Shown here piece by piece: positions 8,214 to 15,919 of a DNA stretch of 64,000 nucleotides. The stretch lies in assembly GCA_022841705.1 (NCBI GenBank), contig JALHQZ010000008.1, forward strand, positions 1-64,000, given 5' to 3'. A program made the translations under genes and the position numbers. This DNA comes from Pirellulales bacterium. Its GTDB lineage: Bacteria; Planctomycetota; Planctomycetia; Pirellulales; Lacipirellulaceae. The notes under the pieces are model-generated. The model saw only the letters and a program-made list of their open reading frames with translations, did no database searches and was not told where the DNA came from. Position 1 is the stretch's first letter; each line of letters starts with the position of its first letter.

Positions 8214-9383
8214 ATGAATAATATTCGCAGACTATGCCTAACAATCCGCGATAATTGCGCCGATTTGGAGCACCGCCGAGCGCTGGCCGAGTGTATCTTG
8301 AAAGAAGACCTTTTGGCTCCGGACATTACCGAAATTTTAGGAAAGCTCGGTAAAATCAAGACGGCCGCTGACGCCGATCGCGCCATTTTGGACGCACTCA
8401 TGCGACGACCAGTCTTCTTCGAGACCGCTTATCGTATGCCTGATGAGGACCAGATTGCACTGTTTTCGAAGCTGATCAAACTGAGCGCTTTTGCGAGTCT
8501 GCGGCCGCGAAACAACAACAGTGTTGGGCAGCGCCTGTTGTGGCAGCGGTTCATTACTTATCTGAGCTTTGAAACGGACGAAGAGCGCTACACAGACGAG
8601 CTTGCAAATGCCACAATTCTCAATGCTCGTTATCTCCGGCGTTTTCTTGTGCGAAGCCATTTGCAAACGCGCGCCTCGCCGCCGCGACCATTTCTCGATG
8701 CGCTGATTGCCTTTTGCAATGCCACCAAGCTCGTGCCAGAGTTTGATGTGTCGCTCGGGCCGCCGCAATGGTGGACGGTCAACGAAGAAGAACCCACGCC
8801 GTCATCCTGTACGAGCCCCATGTGCTATTTTTTAACTGTGCTGGCGCGCTGGATGTACCGCGAGCCATGGCCACTCGAGCACTTTGCTCTCGACAACGCG
8901 TCCGCAGCTAAGGTTCTGTGTCACTACTCGCAGCTGCGCCAGTCGCTTGGCGGCGAGCTGCGAGCCCTAGAGCTCGGCTTCCGCGCGTGCGAGGCCTTTC
9001 AAGAAACGATCCGGCCTGTCGTGAACCACCGTCAACTACAGGAGGTGGCAAACAGTGTCGCATATTCGCGCGGCGTTCTCCAGGCGAAAGTTGCCACTAG
9101 CCGTCGGATAATCGAAACTATGGACGTAGATTTCGGACGCCTTTTTCAGAAAATCTGGCAGGATGCTGCGCTGATGATTGTGGCGCTGCAGCAGAGTGCG
9201 CTGGGCGTCATTGGCGCGACACTGCCGCCCTACGTCGTGCTCGATCTGATTCGCATCAACAAAGAAGGTGCTGTGGGTCTGGTGCGGAACGAGCAGCGCC
9301 TGCTCGACTTGATCAACCGCTGCACGGCGCGCGCCAACGCTTTGCGCACCAAACATCTCGAAAGTGTGAAGCGGCGCCATTGA
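8214..9383 (+). CDS. Triplicated family protein, copy 3 (389 aa)
   Basis: The most diverged member of the family. It keeps the N-terminal AECILKEDLLAP helix, a WWTVNEEEP...EPWPLEHFAL block and the C-terminal IVALQQSALGVIGATLPPYVVLDL-type tail, but it lacks the basic extension of copy 2. Function is unknown. The shared tail suggests that all three engage the same partner. A 141-bp gap without an obvious gene separates it from copy 2. Start ATG 8214 follows CTCAAAAG; an upstream in-frame extension is short and has no ATG. Confidence 0.75.
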   Translation: MNNIRRLCLTIRDNCADLEHRRALAECILKEDLLAPDITEILGKLGKIKTAADADRAILDALMRRPVFFETAYRMPDEDQIALFSKLIKLSAFASLRPRNNNSVGQRLLWQRFITYLSFETDEERYTDELANATILNARYLRRFLVRSHLQTRASPPRPFLDALIAFCNATKLVPEFDVSLGPPQWWTVNEEEPTPSSCTSPMCYFLTVLARWMYREPWPLEHFALDNASAAKVLCHYSQLRQSLGGELRALELGFRACEAFQETIRPVVNHRQLQEVANSVAYSRGVLQAKVATSRRIIETMDVDFGRLFQKIWQDAALMIVALQQSALGVIGATLPPYVVLDLIRINKEGAVGLVRNEQRLLDLINRCTARANALRTKHLESVKRRH

Positions 9384-9404
9384 AGAGAGTCAAAAAAAAC
9401 TGAT

Positions 9405-10184
9405 TCAGTAGAACACAGTGAGCGCCGAGGTGATTGATCCGCGGCACATTGGGCATGCGTAGGGCTTGGGCAAGCGTTTGGCGCACGCTATGCAGAGGCA
9501 AACGTGGCCGCACGGCACCATGGCCACACGCTTCTCGTTTTCTGAGCACGCCGCGCATTGCGAGGGCGAACCTTCTGCCGCCTTCGAATCGACGCCAGAC
9601 AAATTGTTCATGTCAAATATCAAGCTCCTGACTGCTGCGATTGGTACCGGAGCGAGTGCCTGTAAAAACGCGGCCGCGGCCGCGTCGTCGCGTCGGTTCA
9701 CAAGCGTTCGAAGCACGTCTTCTTTCAACTCTCCTGAAAAAAGCGTGGTAATTCTGGCAATGTCTTCGTCGCTCCAAATCTTAAAGTACGAAAGATAATG
9801 ACGGAAAATGCTGTGGCGCTTTGATTCAGAGGCAAATGTCGCAAGCACACGAGACAGATTTTCTGCATCAATGTAGTTTGGAAAGAAAAGTGAAACGGCT
9901 GCATAGCGTCCTTTGTCTTCGTCCATTGCGCTGCAAACTTCAACAACTATCGCCCAGACGCCCGAGTCGGCAAGCTGACGCGGATTGCAACGACGGACGC
10001 ACGCTAGTGCGGTGCGCAATGCCGTCAGACGGCTGTCGTCAGAGTCAAATGAGGTCATTAACTGGCGCATTTCATCGGCAGTCGGCGCAACACGGCTGTT
10101 ACTGAAAAAATATTGTGCCGCAGCCAGTCGTCTCGTGTCTGAAAGTGATGGGTCCATCATCTCCCCAGCAGCGAAAACACTCAT
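9405..10184 (-). CDS. RING protein with DUF4476-like helical repeats, 259 aa
   Basis: The C-terminal 50 residues form a C3HC4-type RING close to those of IAP/MDM2-class E3 ligases: CAACSENEKRVAMVPCGHV, then CLCIACAKR and CPMCRGSI. The N-terminal part has two similar helical blocks (RRLAAAQYFFSN...MTSFDSDDSRLTALR and KRHSIFRHYLSYF...ITTLFSGELKEDVLRTLV) that read like DUF4476 repeats. This is by pattern only. It is probably a cytosolic or nuclear ubiquitin ligase. ATG 10184 (MSVFAAGE) was preferred over a GTG one codon upstream. Confidence 0.85.
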   Translation of the reverse strand: MSVFAAGEMMDPSLSDTRRLAAAQYFFSNSRVAPTADEMRQLMTSFDSDDSRLTALRTALACVRRCNPRQLADSGVWAIVVEVCSAMDEDKGRYAAVSLFFPNYIDAENLSRVLATFASESKRHSIFRHYLSYFKIWSDEDIARITTLFSGELKEDVLRTLVNRRDDAAAAAFLQALAPVPIAAVRSLIFDMNNLSGVDSKAAEGSPSQCAACSENEKRVAMVPCGHVCLCIACAKRLPKPYACPMCRGSITSALTVFY

Positions 10185-10235
10185 CACTTCTCAATTTCTA
10201 GCGAATGAGGAAAGAAATCCCACTCACTGCCAAAG

Positions 10236-11324
10236 ATGATTGAGCATATGATGGCGCATTTCAAGGAGTGGATTGCACACACATTGGCGCCGTTTTACAT
10301 CCAGCGGCAGGAAACAGGAATTCTTTGGCCACACACGAACAACGAGCACGACGAATATGTCGTGCTGGATTCTGAAGCGGCGCCCTGTGGCGAAACGAAA
10401 GCCAGAAACGTCAACCAGATCGACATTCTTGGTTACTGCTGTCCGAATTTCAAGATCGAAGATCGCAACTGCCTCTGCGGCCGGCCTGACGCCGGCCTAC
10501 AAGATTACTCTGGAAGCATTTGCACTGAGGAATGTGATGCGAATGGCGTAGAGACCGAACAGAGTTTTTTGGATCGGCACAACGCCAAGCTCTCGCAGAA
10601 TGAGCGAGAAGAATGGAAGAAACTTTTTCGCCCACAGACCGCTGCCGAGGCCTATATAAGTTTTTACAGATATCACATGCGTGGATATCGGCTCGCGGAC
10701 CGTTGCGAGCGTGTTCAACTCGCCACCTCGCTAAAGGCGCTCACGGTAGAGATTTGCCGTGCCAACCCAGATAGCTACGAGCATTTGTCGGCTCTCTTGA
10801 CGCTGTCGCCGACAAGCAGCTATTCGCGCGCAGAAACGCTTCAGTTTCGCAAAGCTGCGCGTTCGCTCAAGCAGATTATCGATCTGCACTATGCGTACGA
10901 AGGTGTCGGCGGACAGCAAGCGGCTGCCAACTTCCACGAAGTTGCCGCGCAATCCGCCTACTACAAAGCAAAACTGGAGAACGCCGCCGAAAACACACAG
11001 GCTGCGAACGAGCTGGCGCAGGCGGCTTGGACCATTGCGAAAACCACAAATGCCATGAACGAGACCGTCATCGAGATGGCGCGCGGTTCGGAAAACGTTA
11101 CGGATGAGATGGCCGGGCTCAGAAGCGTTCTCTCGGAGTTGTCGTCTGTTGTTCAAGAAATGCCGCACACTAGTCTCATCGATATTGAGTGTGGGTTGGA
11201 GGATCTTGCCACAAGTATTGATGGCGCCAGCAAGCAATTGGGTAGTGTCGTTTCGCGAATCGACGATTTTTGCGACAAATTCCCTGAACAACCTCGCAAG
11301 AAATCGCGCACAGCGCTACAGTAA
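10236..11324 (+). CDS. Cys-rich/coiled-coil protein of unknown function, 362 aa
   Basis: Residues about 65-105 contain a cysteine cluster (GYCCPNFKIEDRNCLCGRP and SICTEECD) that could bind metal or form disulphides. The middle is helical, and the last 100 residues are Ala/Glu/Ser-rich with heptad spacing (LRSVLSELSSVVQEM, LEDLATSIDGASKQLGSVV), probably a coiled coil. It ends with a basic PRKKSR patch that could act as a nuclear signal. There is no membrane segment. It is divergent from the RING gene with about 50 bp between the starts. No family was recognised. Confidence 0.7.
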   Translation: MIEHMMAHFKEWIAHTLAPFYIQRQETGILWPHTNNEHDEYVVLDSEAAPCGETKARNVNQIDILGYCCPNFKIEDRNCLCGRPDAGLQDYSGSICTEECDANGVETEQSFLDRHNAKLSQNEREEWKKLFRPQTAAEAYISFYRYHMRGYRLADRCERVQLATSLKALTVEICRANPDSYEHLSALLTLSPTSSYSRAETLQFRKAARSLKQIIDLHYAYEGVGGQQAAANFHEVAAQSAYYKAKLENAAENTQAANELAQAAWTIAKTTNAMNETVIEMARGSENVTDEMAGLRSVLSELSSVVQEMPHTSLIDIECGLEDLATSIDGASKQLGSVVSRIDDFCDKFPEQPRKKSRTALQ

Positions 11325-11373
11325 AAAGAAATTTGCCAGGCAGATTTGTTCCTCGGATTATTTTGCATTAGAA

Positions 11374-12825
11374 ATGAGTAGTAGTCTCTTTGGCCTTTTG
11401 CTGCTTGGCACCACCGGCGAAGACGCGCAGCGATGGTCGCTGATTTCGCCCGACGCCGACCGGCTCGTTCGTGTGGCTCGCGCGTGTCTCGAATTCAATC
11501 CTCCGCACCTCGAAACGATCGAACAGCTCGGCATTGGTGCGCTGAAGCGCACGACGTCGGCGTATGCGGCAGCGGTGCGTGCTCTGGCGCACTATGCGCA
11601 GGAGACGGTGCCATATGAAGTGGACCGCGGTCATGCTGAAATGGAGCGCCTGCTCTATAATGCACCGGCGCCCGAGCGCAACCACGAAACCGCAGCCTAC
11701 TGCCTGCTGGCGCTGATCGAGGCTCGAGCGGGCGTGCTTTTCCGCCGGCAGTTGCGCCTGGCTGCCGTCAACTACAATGCCGGCGCCGAGAGTGCCGCCG
11801 ACCTCTCCGATCGTGCCATTTTCCTGCTCTTCTCTCAGCGCTGCGAACAGCTGCCCGTATTCCACACCGACTCTGGCACCAAGGCGTGGCTGTTGAATGT
11901 GGCGAGTGCGCTGCTGCGCGCCGCGCTGCGCAGCCAGGCGTACGACTGCATTGCGGCGCTGCTCGATGAGCCAATGTTCATGGCAGCGCTGCCGTGCAGC
12001 GAGTTGGACCAGCTGCAGGAGACGTGCTGCAAGTCGCTGTTGAGCATTCGGAGCGTGCAGCGCTCGTCGCCGCAGGACACGCTGCTGTTTCTGTCGGAGT
12101 CGCAGGCCGAGCGCATTCACGCGCTGACGAGCGAGGCGCGCGAAGTGGCGCAGACGTCGCGCGAACTCCTCATTACGCTCAAGTCGGTCGAGCAGCTGAT
12201 GCGAATGCGCGAGTCGGCCGAAGCGAGCGCGCCCGGCAAAGGCCGCGAACAGCTCGTCGAACAGCTGCCCGACGTGCACGTGCAGCGTACGGCGGCGCTG
12301 CTCGAAATTGCTGCCGATCGCCGCACGCAGGTGGCTGGTGCCATTCAAGCACTCGGTTCGCGGCTTCAGCAGGCGCTTGCGGCGCTGCCGCCAACCGACA
12401 AGCTGACAGAGGCGCTGCGCGCCACCGAGGCCTACGCCAAGCAGCTTTTCGATCGCATTCCTCTCGATCAGCCGCTCGAGCCCAGCGCCGATTTTGTGCT
12501 GCAAAAGGACGCACCGGACCCGCGCTGGCCTTTTGGCCAGGCGATGACCGCGCTTCACGAGCTGCTCGGCTCGGGCCAGTGTTCGGCCGAAGAGGGCGCG
12601 CCGCTGTGGCTGCATATCTCGGTACTGCAGACACTCTATCGCTACTACGCCTTGATTGCACACCCCGAAGAGTACGCCGCGCGCCATCAACTGAGCGAAG
12701 CGCGCGGCGCCGCGAAAGCGCGCAAGTACGAAGAGAGCGACCGCGCGCTCGAGGAAATCGCCGGTCGCATTCGCGCCATCAGCTTTGCCGCCTACATTGG
12801 CGACGACGACGACGACGACAACTGA
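11374..12825 (+). CDS. Large helical protein, possibly BRO1-like, 483 aa
   Basis: All-helical and Ala/Leu/Glu-rich without membrane segments. Residues about 100-180 (CLLALIEARAGVLFRRQLRL, AVNYNAGAESAADLSDRAIF) follow a helix order similar to the 2506-3714 product, hinting at a shared tetratricopeptide/BRO1-type fold. The tail is a pure acidic run (GDDDDDDN) encoded by GAC triplets. ATG 11374 follows GCATTAGAA; the frame stays open upstream over the previous gene, so that extension is a shadow. A structural or tegument role is possible but unproven. Confidence 0.7.
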   Translation: MSSSLFGLLLLGTTGEDAQRWSLISPDADRLVRVARACLEFNPPHLETIEQLGIGALKRTTSAYAAAVRALAHYAQETVPYEVDRGHAEMERLLYNAPAPERNHETAAYCLLALIEARAGVLFRRQLRLAAVNYNAGAESAADLSDRAIFLLFSQRCEQLPVFHTDSGTKAWLLNVASALLRAALRSQAYDCIAALLDEPMFMAALPCSELDQLQETCCKSLLSIRSVQRSSPQDTLLFLSESQAERIHALTSEAREVAQTSRELLITLKSVEQLMRMRESAEASAPGKGREQLVEQLPDVHVQRTAALLEIAADRRTQVAGAIQALGSRLQQALAALPPTDKLTEALRATEAYAKQLFDRIPLDQPLEPSADFVLQKDAPDPRWPFGQAMTALHELLGSGQCSAEEGAPLWLHISVLQTLYRYYALIAHPEEYAARHQLSEARGAAKARKYEESDRALEEIAGRIRAISFAAYIGDDDDDDN

Positions 12826-12837
12826 ACACACGCTCTT

Positions 12838-13128
12838 TCACTCGTTCCGGTGCCTAAACTCATCCGCCAGTCTGTGCGCAATGCGCACAGTTTCAATCGT
12901 GTCGTGCGCGAGCGCTGTGGTAGCTGCGAATGCCGCCTTTAGCCTGTGTGTGGCCAGTAGTGTGCTAAAGAGGCTGATGAAGAAGACCAGCAGCGCCATG
13001 ACTGCCAGCGCACGCTGCAGTTTAATTGGACAGCAGAGGCCGCAGAAGCAGCAGCTGAACCACGACGTGCAGCAGAACAGCAGTGCGAGCAGCCAGAGTG
13101 CGGCGAGAAGATAGACGAGTGGCTCCAT
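12838..13128 (-). CDS. Small membrane protein, 96 aa
   Basis: The N-terminus is a long hydrophobic stretch (LVYLLAALWLLALLF) followed by a dense Cys cluster (CCTSWFSCCFCGLCC), a likely palmitoylation or metal site. A second segment follows (ALAVMALLVFFISLFSTLLA). Two transmembrane helices are expected. It is the last gene of a minus-strand run of four membrane genes (15228 to 12838), spaced by overlaps or fewer than 25 bp. It is a candidate minor envelope protein. Confidence 0.7.
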   Translation of the reverse strand: MEPLVYLLAALWLLALLFCCTSWFSCCFCGLCCPIKLQRALAVMALLVFFISLFSTLLATHRLKAAFAATTALAHDTIETVRIAHRLADEFRHRNE

Positions 13129-13150
13129 AGCAATTGGAAAAAAGTGATCG

Positions 13151-14281
13151 TTAGTTTTTCTTCACCGCCATCGCGCTGAGCGCGCTAGGCGTGGCGACGT
13201 GCCGCGCCAACTGATGCGCCGGCCTCTGTCGCATCGGCGTCGACGCTGGCGCCAGCTGCGCCGCGCTCGATGTTGCTTGCTGTTGCTGCTGCAGAGGGCG
13301 CGCCTCTTCGTCAAACTCGCGCACCTCGGCCGACCTGCCTACGACAACGAGGTCGTCTACTGTCCAAAAGCTGTAGTGTGCGTAGGCTTCGATGCGCCAC
13401 CAATAATAGGCGCCGAATCCGATACCCACCAACCCCAGCACCACCGCAGTAACGACAACCGTTGGTAAAACGGCGTCAGAGTCTGATACCGCGAGCGCAA
13501 TGCCGGTGGCGGCGTAAAGGACCGCCGGTATGAGCCAGACAAAGAACCAGCGCAACGCAACACTGGTGGCGCTACATTGGCTCGGCGCAGCGCGCACATC
13601 GTCGGCAAACAACTGACGCTGCGCTGCATTGGCGGACCAATAAATGCGCAGCTGCAGTATGGCGCCTAGGACAGCGAGAAAAAACAGCGCCGCCTGTAGT
13701 AAAAGCTGCCGCAGCACTGAATCAGGCGTTTCTCCCGTATTGATCAGTGTTGCGGCGAGCAGCGCTGTGATGATGACGGCGGTCGTGAGCGTGAGCCAGC
13801 TCGAAGGCGTGTCCGAGGTGAACCAGAGAAACGCAATGTAGAGCGCGCTCGAAACGCCCAGTGCAATGAGCAAAAAGGCGAGCAGCTGGGCGCCGGTGGT
13901 CGCGGCAATGCTCACCAAAACGCCGCCGAGCCACACGAGGGCGACGGCGAGCGCATAGAGAGTTGTGCGGCGGTCGTGAATAAAGACCGGAACGCGTGCG
14001 GCGCCCGTGGGATCGTCCACCAGAGCACCGGTGGCGTCGCGCGGCAAATAGCGCCAGCCGACGCGCCACAGGTCCCAGCGCAGCAGCGGAACGAAGCGAA
14101 ACGCCCAGGAGTAGATGAGACCGAGCGCAATACCGAGCACGAGCGAGCCAGAGCGCTGGACTTCTATGTCAAAAAGCCATACGGCAAGTAGGCCGGCGCT
14201 GGCGCCGGCACCAATTGTGTGCGTCGCAAAAGCCAGCTCAAAGCCAACGAGTGCCAGTGCCGGAATGGCAAAAATAGACAT
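13151..14281 (-). CDS. Polytopic membrane protein, 376 aa
   Basis: About nine or ten hydrophobic helices cover residues 5-290. Examples are ALALVGFELAFATHTIGAG, LYALAVALVWLGGVLVSIA, LLAFLLIALGVSSALYIAFL and VLPTVVVTAVVLGLVGIGFG. The C-terminal 90 residues are hydrophilic, with a Q run and Arg/Pro-rich sequence, probably a cytosolic or internal tail. No transporter or channel motif was recognised. It could be a multi-span envelope glycoprotein of the gM type in architecture, but sequence evidence for that is lacking. It belongs to the four-gene membrane cluster. Confidence 0.75.
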   Translation of the reverse strand: MSIFAIPALALVGFELAFATHTIGAGASAGLLAVWLFDIEVQRSGSLVLGIALGLIYSWAFRFVPLLRWDLWRVGWRYLPRDATGALVDDPTGAARVPVFIHDRRTTLYALAVALVWLGGVLVSIAATTGAQLLAFLLIALGVSSALYIAFLWFTSDTPSSWLTLTTAVIITALLAATLINTGETPDSVLRQLLLQAALFFLAVLGAILQLRIYWSANAAQRQLFADDVRAAPSQCSATSVALRWFFVWLIPAVLYAATGIALAVSDSDAVLPTVVVTAVVLGLVGIGFGAYYWWRIEAYAHYSFWTVDDLVVVGRSAEVREFDEEARPLQQQQQATSSAAQLAPASTPMRQRPAHQLARHVATPSALSAMAVKKN

Positions 14282-14284
14282 TTG

Positions 14285-14755
14285 TTATTCTTGCTCTCCG
14301 ATGGAAAACTCGGCCCAAAGCTTCTCCTTCTGTTGCAAACAAATGTCGGTGGCAGCCGACAGAAGCTGCGCAATGCTCGGGTGATCGCGTGCCGCCAGCT
14401 CGAGCAGTGTGCCAAAGAGACAGATGAAGACGAGCGCCGGCACCGCAATACTGAGACCGGCGCAAATGGCCGATAGCACCGCAGCGGTGCTGCTGGCAAA
14501 CTCTCGAATCGAGCCGAATAGGCGGCGCCACATGCGTGCCGCAAAGAACCCCAGTAGCGCCAGTAGCACGAGATCGACTGCCAGCAGCCACTGCGCCGCT
14601 CCGTGGCCAGCAAGCGTCGCAACGAGCCGTTCGCGCTGCCGCACCAGCAGCACCTCGAGCGCATCGTAGAACCACCACGCCAACATCACGACCGTTTGCG
14701 CAACAACGAACGCGGCGCTGGCCCACGTATGCAGCATCGTTGCGGCCGGGCTCAT
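14285..14755 (-). CDS. Membrane protein, 156 aa
   Basis: About four hydrophobic segments: WASAAFVVAQTVVMLAWWF, AQWLLAVDLVLLALLGFFAA, AVLSAICAGLSIAVPALVFI and the adjoining FLFGTLLEL-type stretch. A short acidic C-terminus follows. ATG 14755 overlaps the stop of the upstream gene (ATGA) and has the AACTATG context. The frame remains open upstream but that part is antisense to nothing recognisable and is Arg-rich shadow sequence. No family was recognised. Confidence 0.7.
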   Translation of the reverse strand: MSPAATMLHTWASAAFVVAQTVVMLAWWFYDALEVLLVRQRERLVATLAGHGAAQWLLAVDLVLLALLGFFAARMWRRLFGSIREFASSTAAVLSAICAGLSIAVPALVFICLFGTLLELAARDHPSIAQLLSAATDICLQQKEKLWAEFSIGEQE

Positions 14756-15228
14756 AGTTGTTTGTTGAGTCGCGCTAGCCAACGGGCGTGCGCTGCAGCC
14801 ATAATGTCGCGCGGCGAAACGTAGAGCGGTGCGCACATGAGGACCACAATCGCCACCAGAGACAGCAGAACCGTATACTTGACATCCTCGAGGGCGCCGC
14901 CGCAGTGCAGTGTGACCGTGCAGCGCTGCGGCGTACATGCAATCGAATGCACCTCAAACGTCTTGTTAAAGTCTGAGACACAGTCGCGCTCATTGCACCA
15001 GAGCTGCGGCGGTGTCAGCATGTGCTCAAACATTGCCGCATCGGCCTCGGCGCAGCCAATCCTATCGCCGCCTTCGCCATCGAGTCCGACGCACGAGTGT
15101 CGGTGTACGAAGCGCCGCACGCGCACAGGCGCCATACTAAGATTACTGCTTTCGCGCGACAGCTCACGCACGTCGGCCTCGGCGGCGGCGACGGCGTTGA
15201 GGAAAAGCAAAGCAACCGCAATCATCAT
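14752..15228 (-). CDS. Type I membrane protein, 158 aa
   Basis: A cleavable signal peptide is likely (MMIAVALLFLNAVAAAEA, with cleavage after AAA or AEA). The ectodomain of about 95 residues has six cysteines (HSCVG, RIGCAEAD, LWCNERDCVS, ACTPQRCTV, LHCGG) and potential N-glycosylation at NLS and NKT. One transmembrane helix follows (YTVLLSLVAIVVLMCAPLYV) and then a short basic tail. It is the first gene of the minus-strand membrane cluster and is divergent from the PAP2-like gene by 8 bp. It is a good candidate for a small envelope glycoprotein. Confidence 0.75.
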   Translation of the reverse strand: MMIAVALLFLNAVAAAEADVRELSRESSNLSMAPVRVRRFVHRHSCVGLDGEGGDRIGCAEADAAMFEHMLTPPQLWCNERDCVSDFNKTFEVHSIACTPQRCTVTLHCGGALEDVKYTVLLSLVAIVVLMCAPLYVSPRDIMAAAHARWLARLNKQL

Positions 15229-15236
15229 TCTTTCGG

Positions 15237-15905
15237 ATGGCGGAAAACGATGACTGGGCGACGGCCGAACGCGCTGGCGTCGGCTACTTTTTGCGCGAGA
15301 TCGAGTTTTTCACGCTGATGATGTGCCAGCCGTATCCGGCGAGCTGGTTCAGCGCCTTTTTGTCGCTGGCGCGCTACACTCCGCTGCTGATCACACTGAC
15401 ACTGTATATTGGTGGCTGGCGCTATGGCGAGCTCTATCTGCTGCTCTTTGCCATCGGACTGACGGGCGACGGCATTCTCAATTTTACGGTCAACTATTTC
15501 GCGCCCGGTACGCCGCGCCTCGCCGGTTGTCTGCCCGTCTACGGCAGCACACTCGCCTACCAGGTGCAGCACGCCAGCTTCTTTGTCACGTTTGTGCTCG
15601 GCTACGTGAGCCTCTACAGGCCGAGGCGCGCCACTGCACTGCAGCTTTTCCTCCTGTTTGGCTTCTACGCGTGGGTCGTTGCTGGCGCGCACTTTCTCAA
15701 CTACCACACCGCAGCCTCGGTGCTGGCCGGCGCCGCGGTCGGCACGCTTGGCGCCTATGTCTACCAGTCGCTCCTGCACTGGTTTGTAGTGCCACACTCG
15801 CGCTGGATCGTATCGACGCTGCCCGCGCGCTACTTTGAGTACCAGGACACGCTGACCGCCAATTATCCACGGATACCACTGGACGAGGAACAGAAGAGAA
15901 ACTAG
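15237..15905 (+). CDS. PAP2-like membrane phosphatase (degenerate), 222 aa
   Basis: Five or six transmembrane helices. The order of signature regions is that of PAP2/dolichyldiphosphatase-type enzymes: a loop with PGTPRL, then LPVYGSTLAYQVQHASF in place of PSGHxxF, then AGAHFLNYHTAASVLAGAAVG in place of SRxxxxxHxxxDVxxG. The second His (in NYH) is kept, but the canonical Ser-Gly-His and Asp are altered. Activity is therefore doubtful. A role in lipid dephosphorylation at the envelope membrane is inferred. It could instead be a non-enzymatic relative. Confidence 0.55.
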   Translation: MAENDDWATAERAGVGYFLREIEFFTLMMCQPYPASWFSAFLSLARYTPLLITLTLYIGGWRYGELYLLLFAIGLTGDGILNFTVNYFAPGTPRLAGCLPVYGSTLAYQVQHASFFVTFVLGYVSLYRPRRATALQLFLLFGFYAWVVAGAHFLNYHTAASVLAGAAVGTLGAYVYQSLLHWFVVPHSRWIVSTLPARYFEYQDTLTANYPRIPLDEEQKRN

Positions 15906-15919
15906 CCGAGGAAAAAAGG

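Noticed and set aside
13151..14281. Heliorhodopsin or herpesvirus gM identity for the ten-span protein
   Set aside because: No retinal-binding Lys in a suitable seventh helix could be placed, and no gM signature was seen; only the topology is supported.
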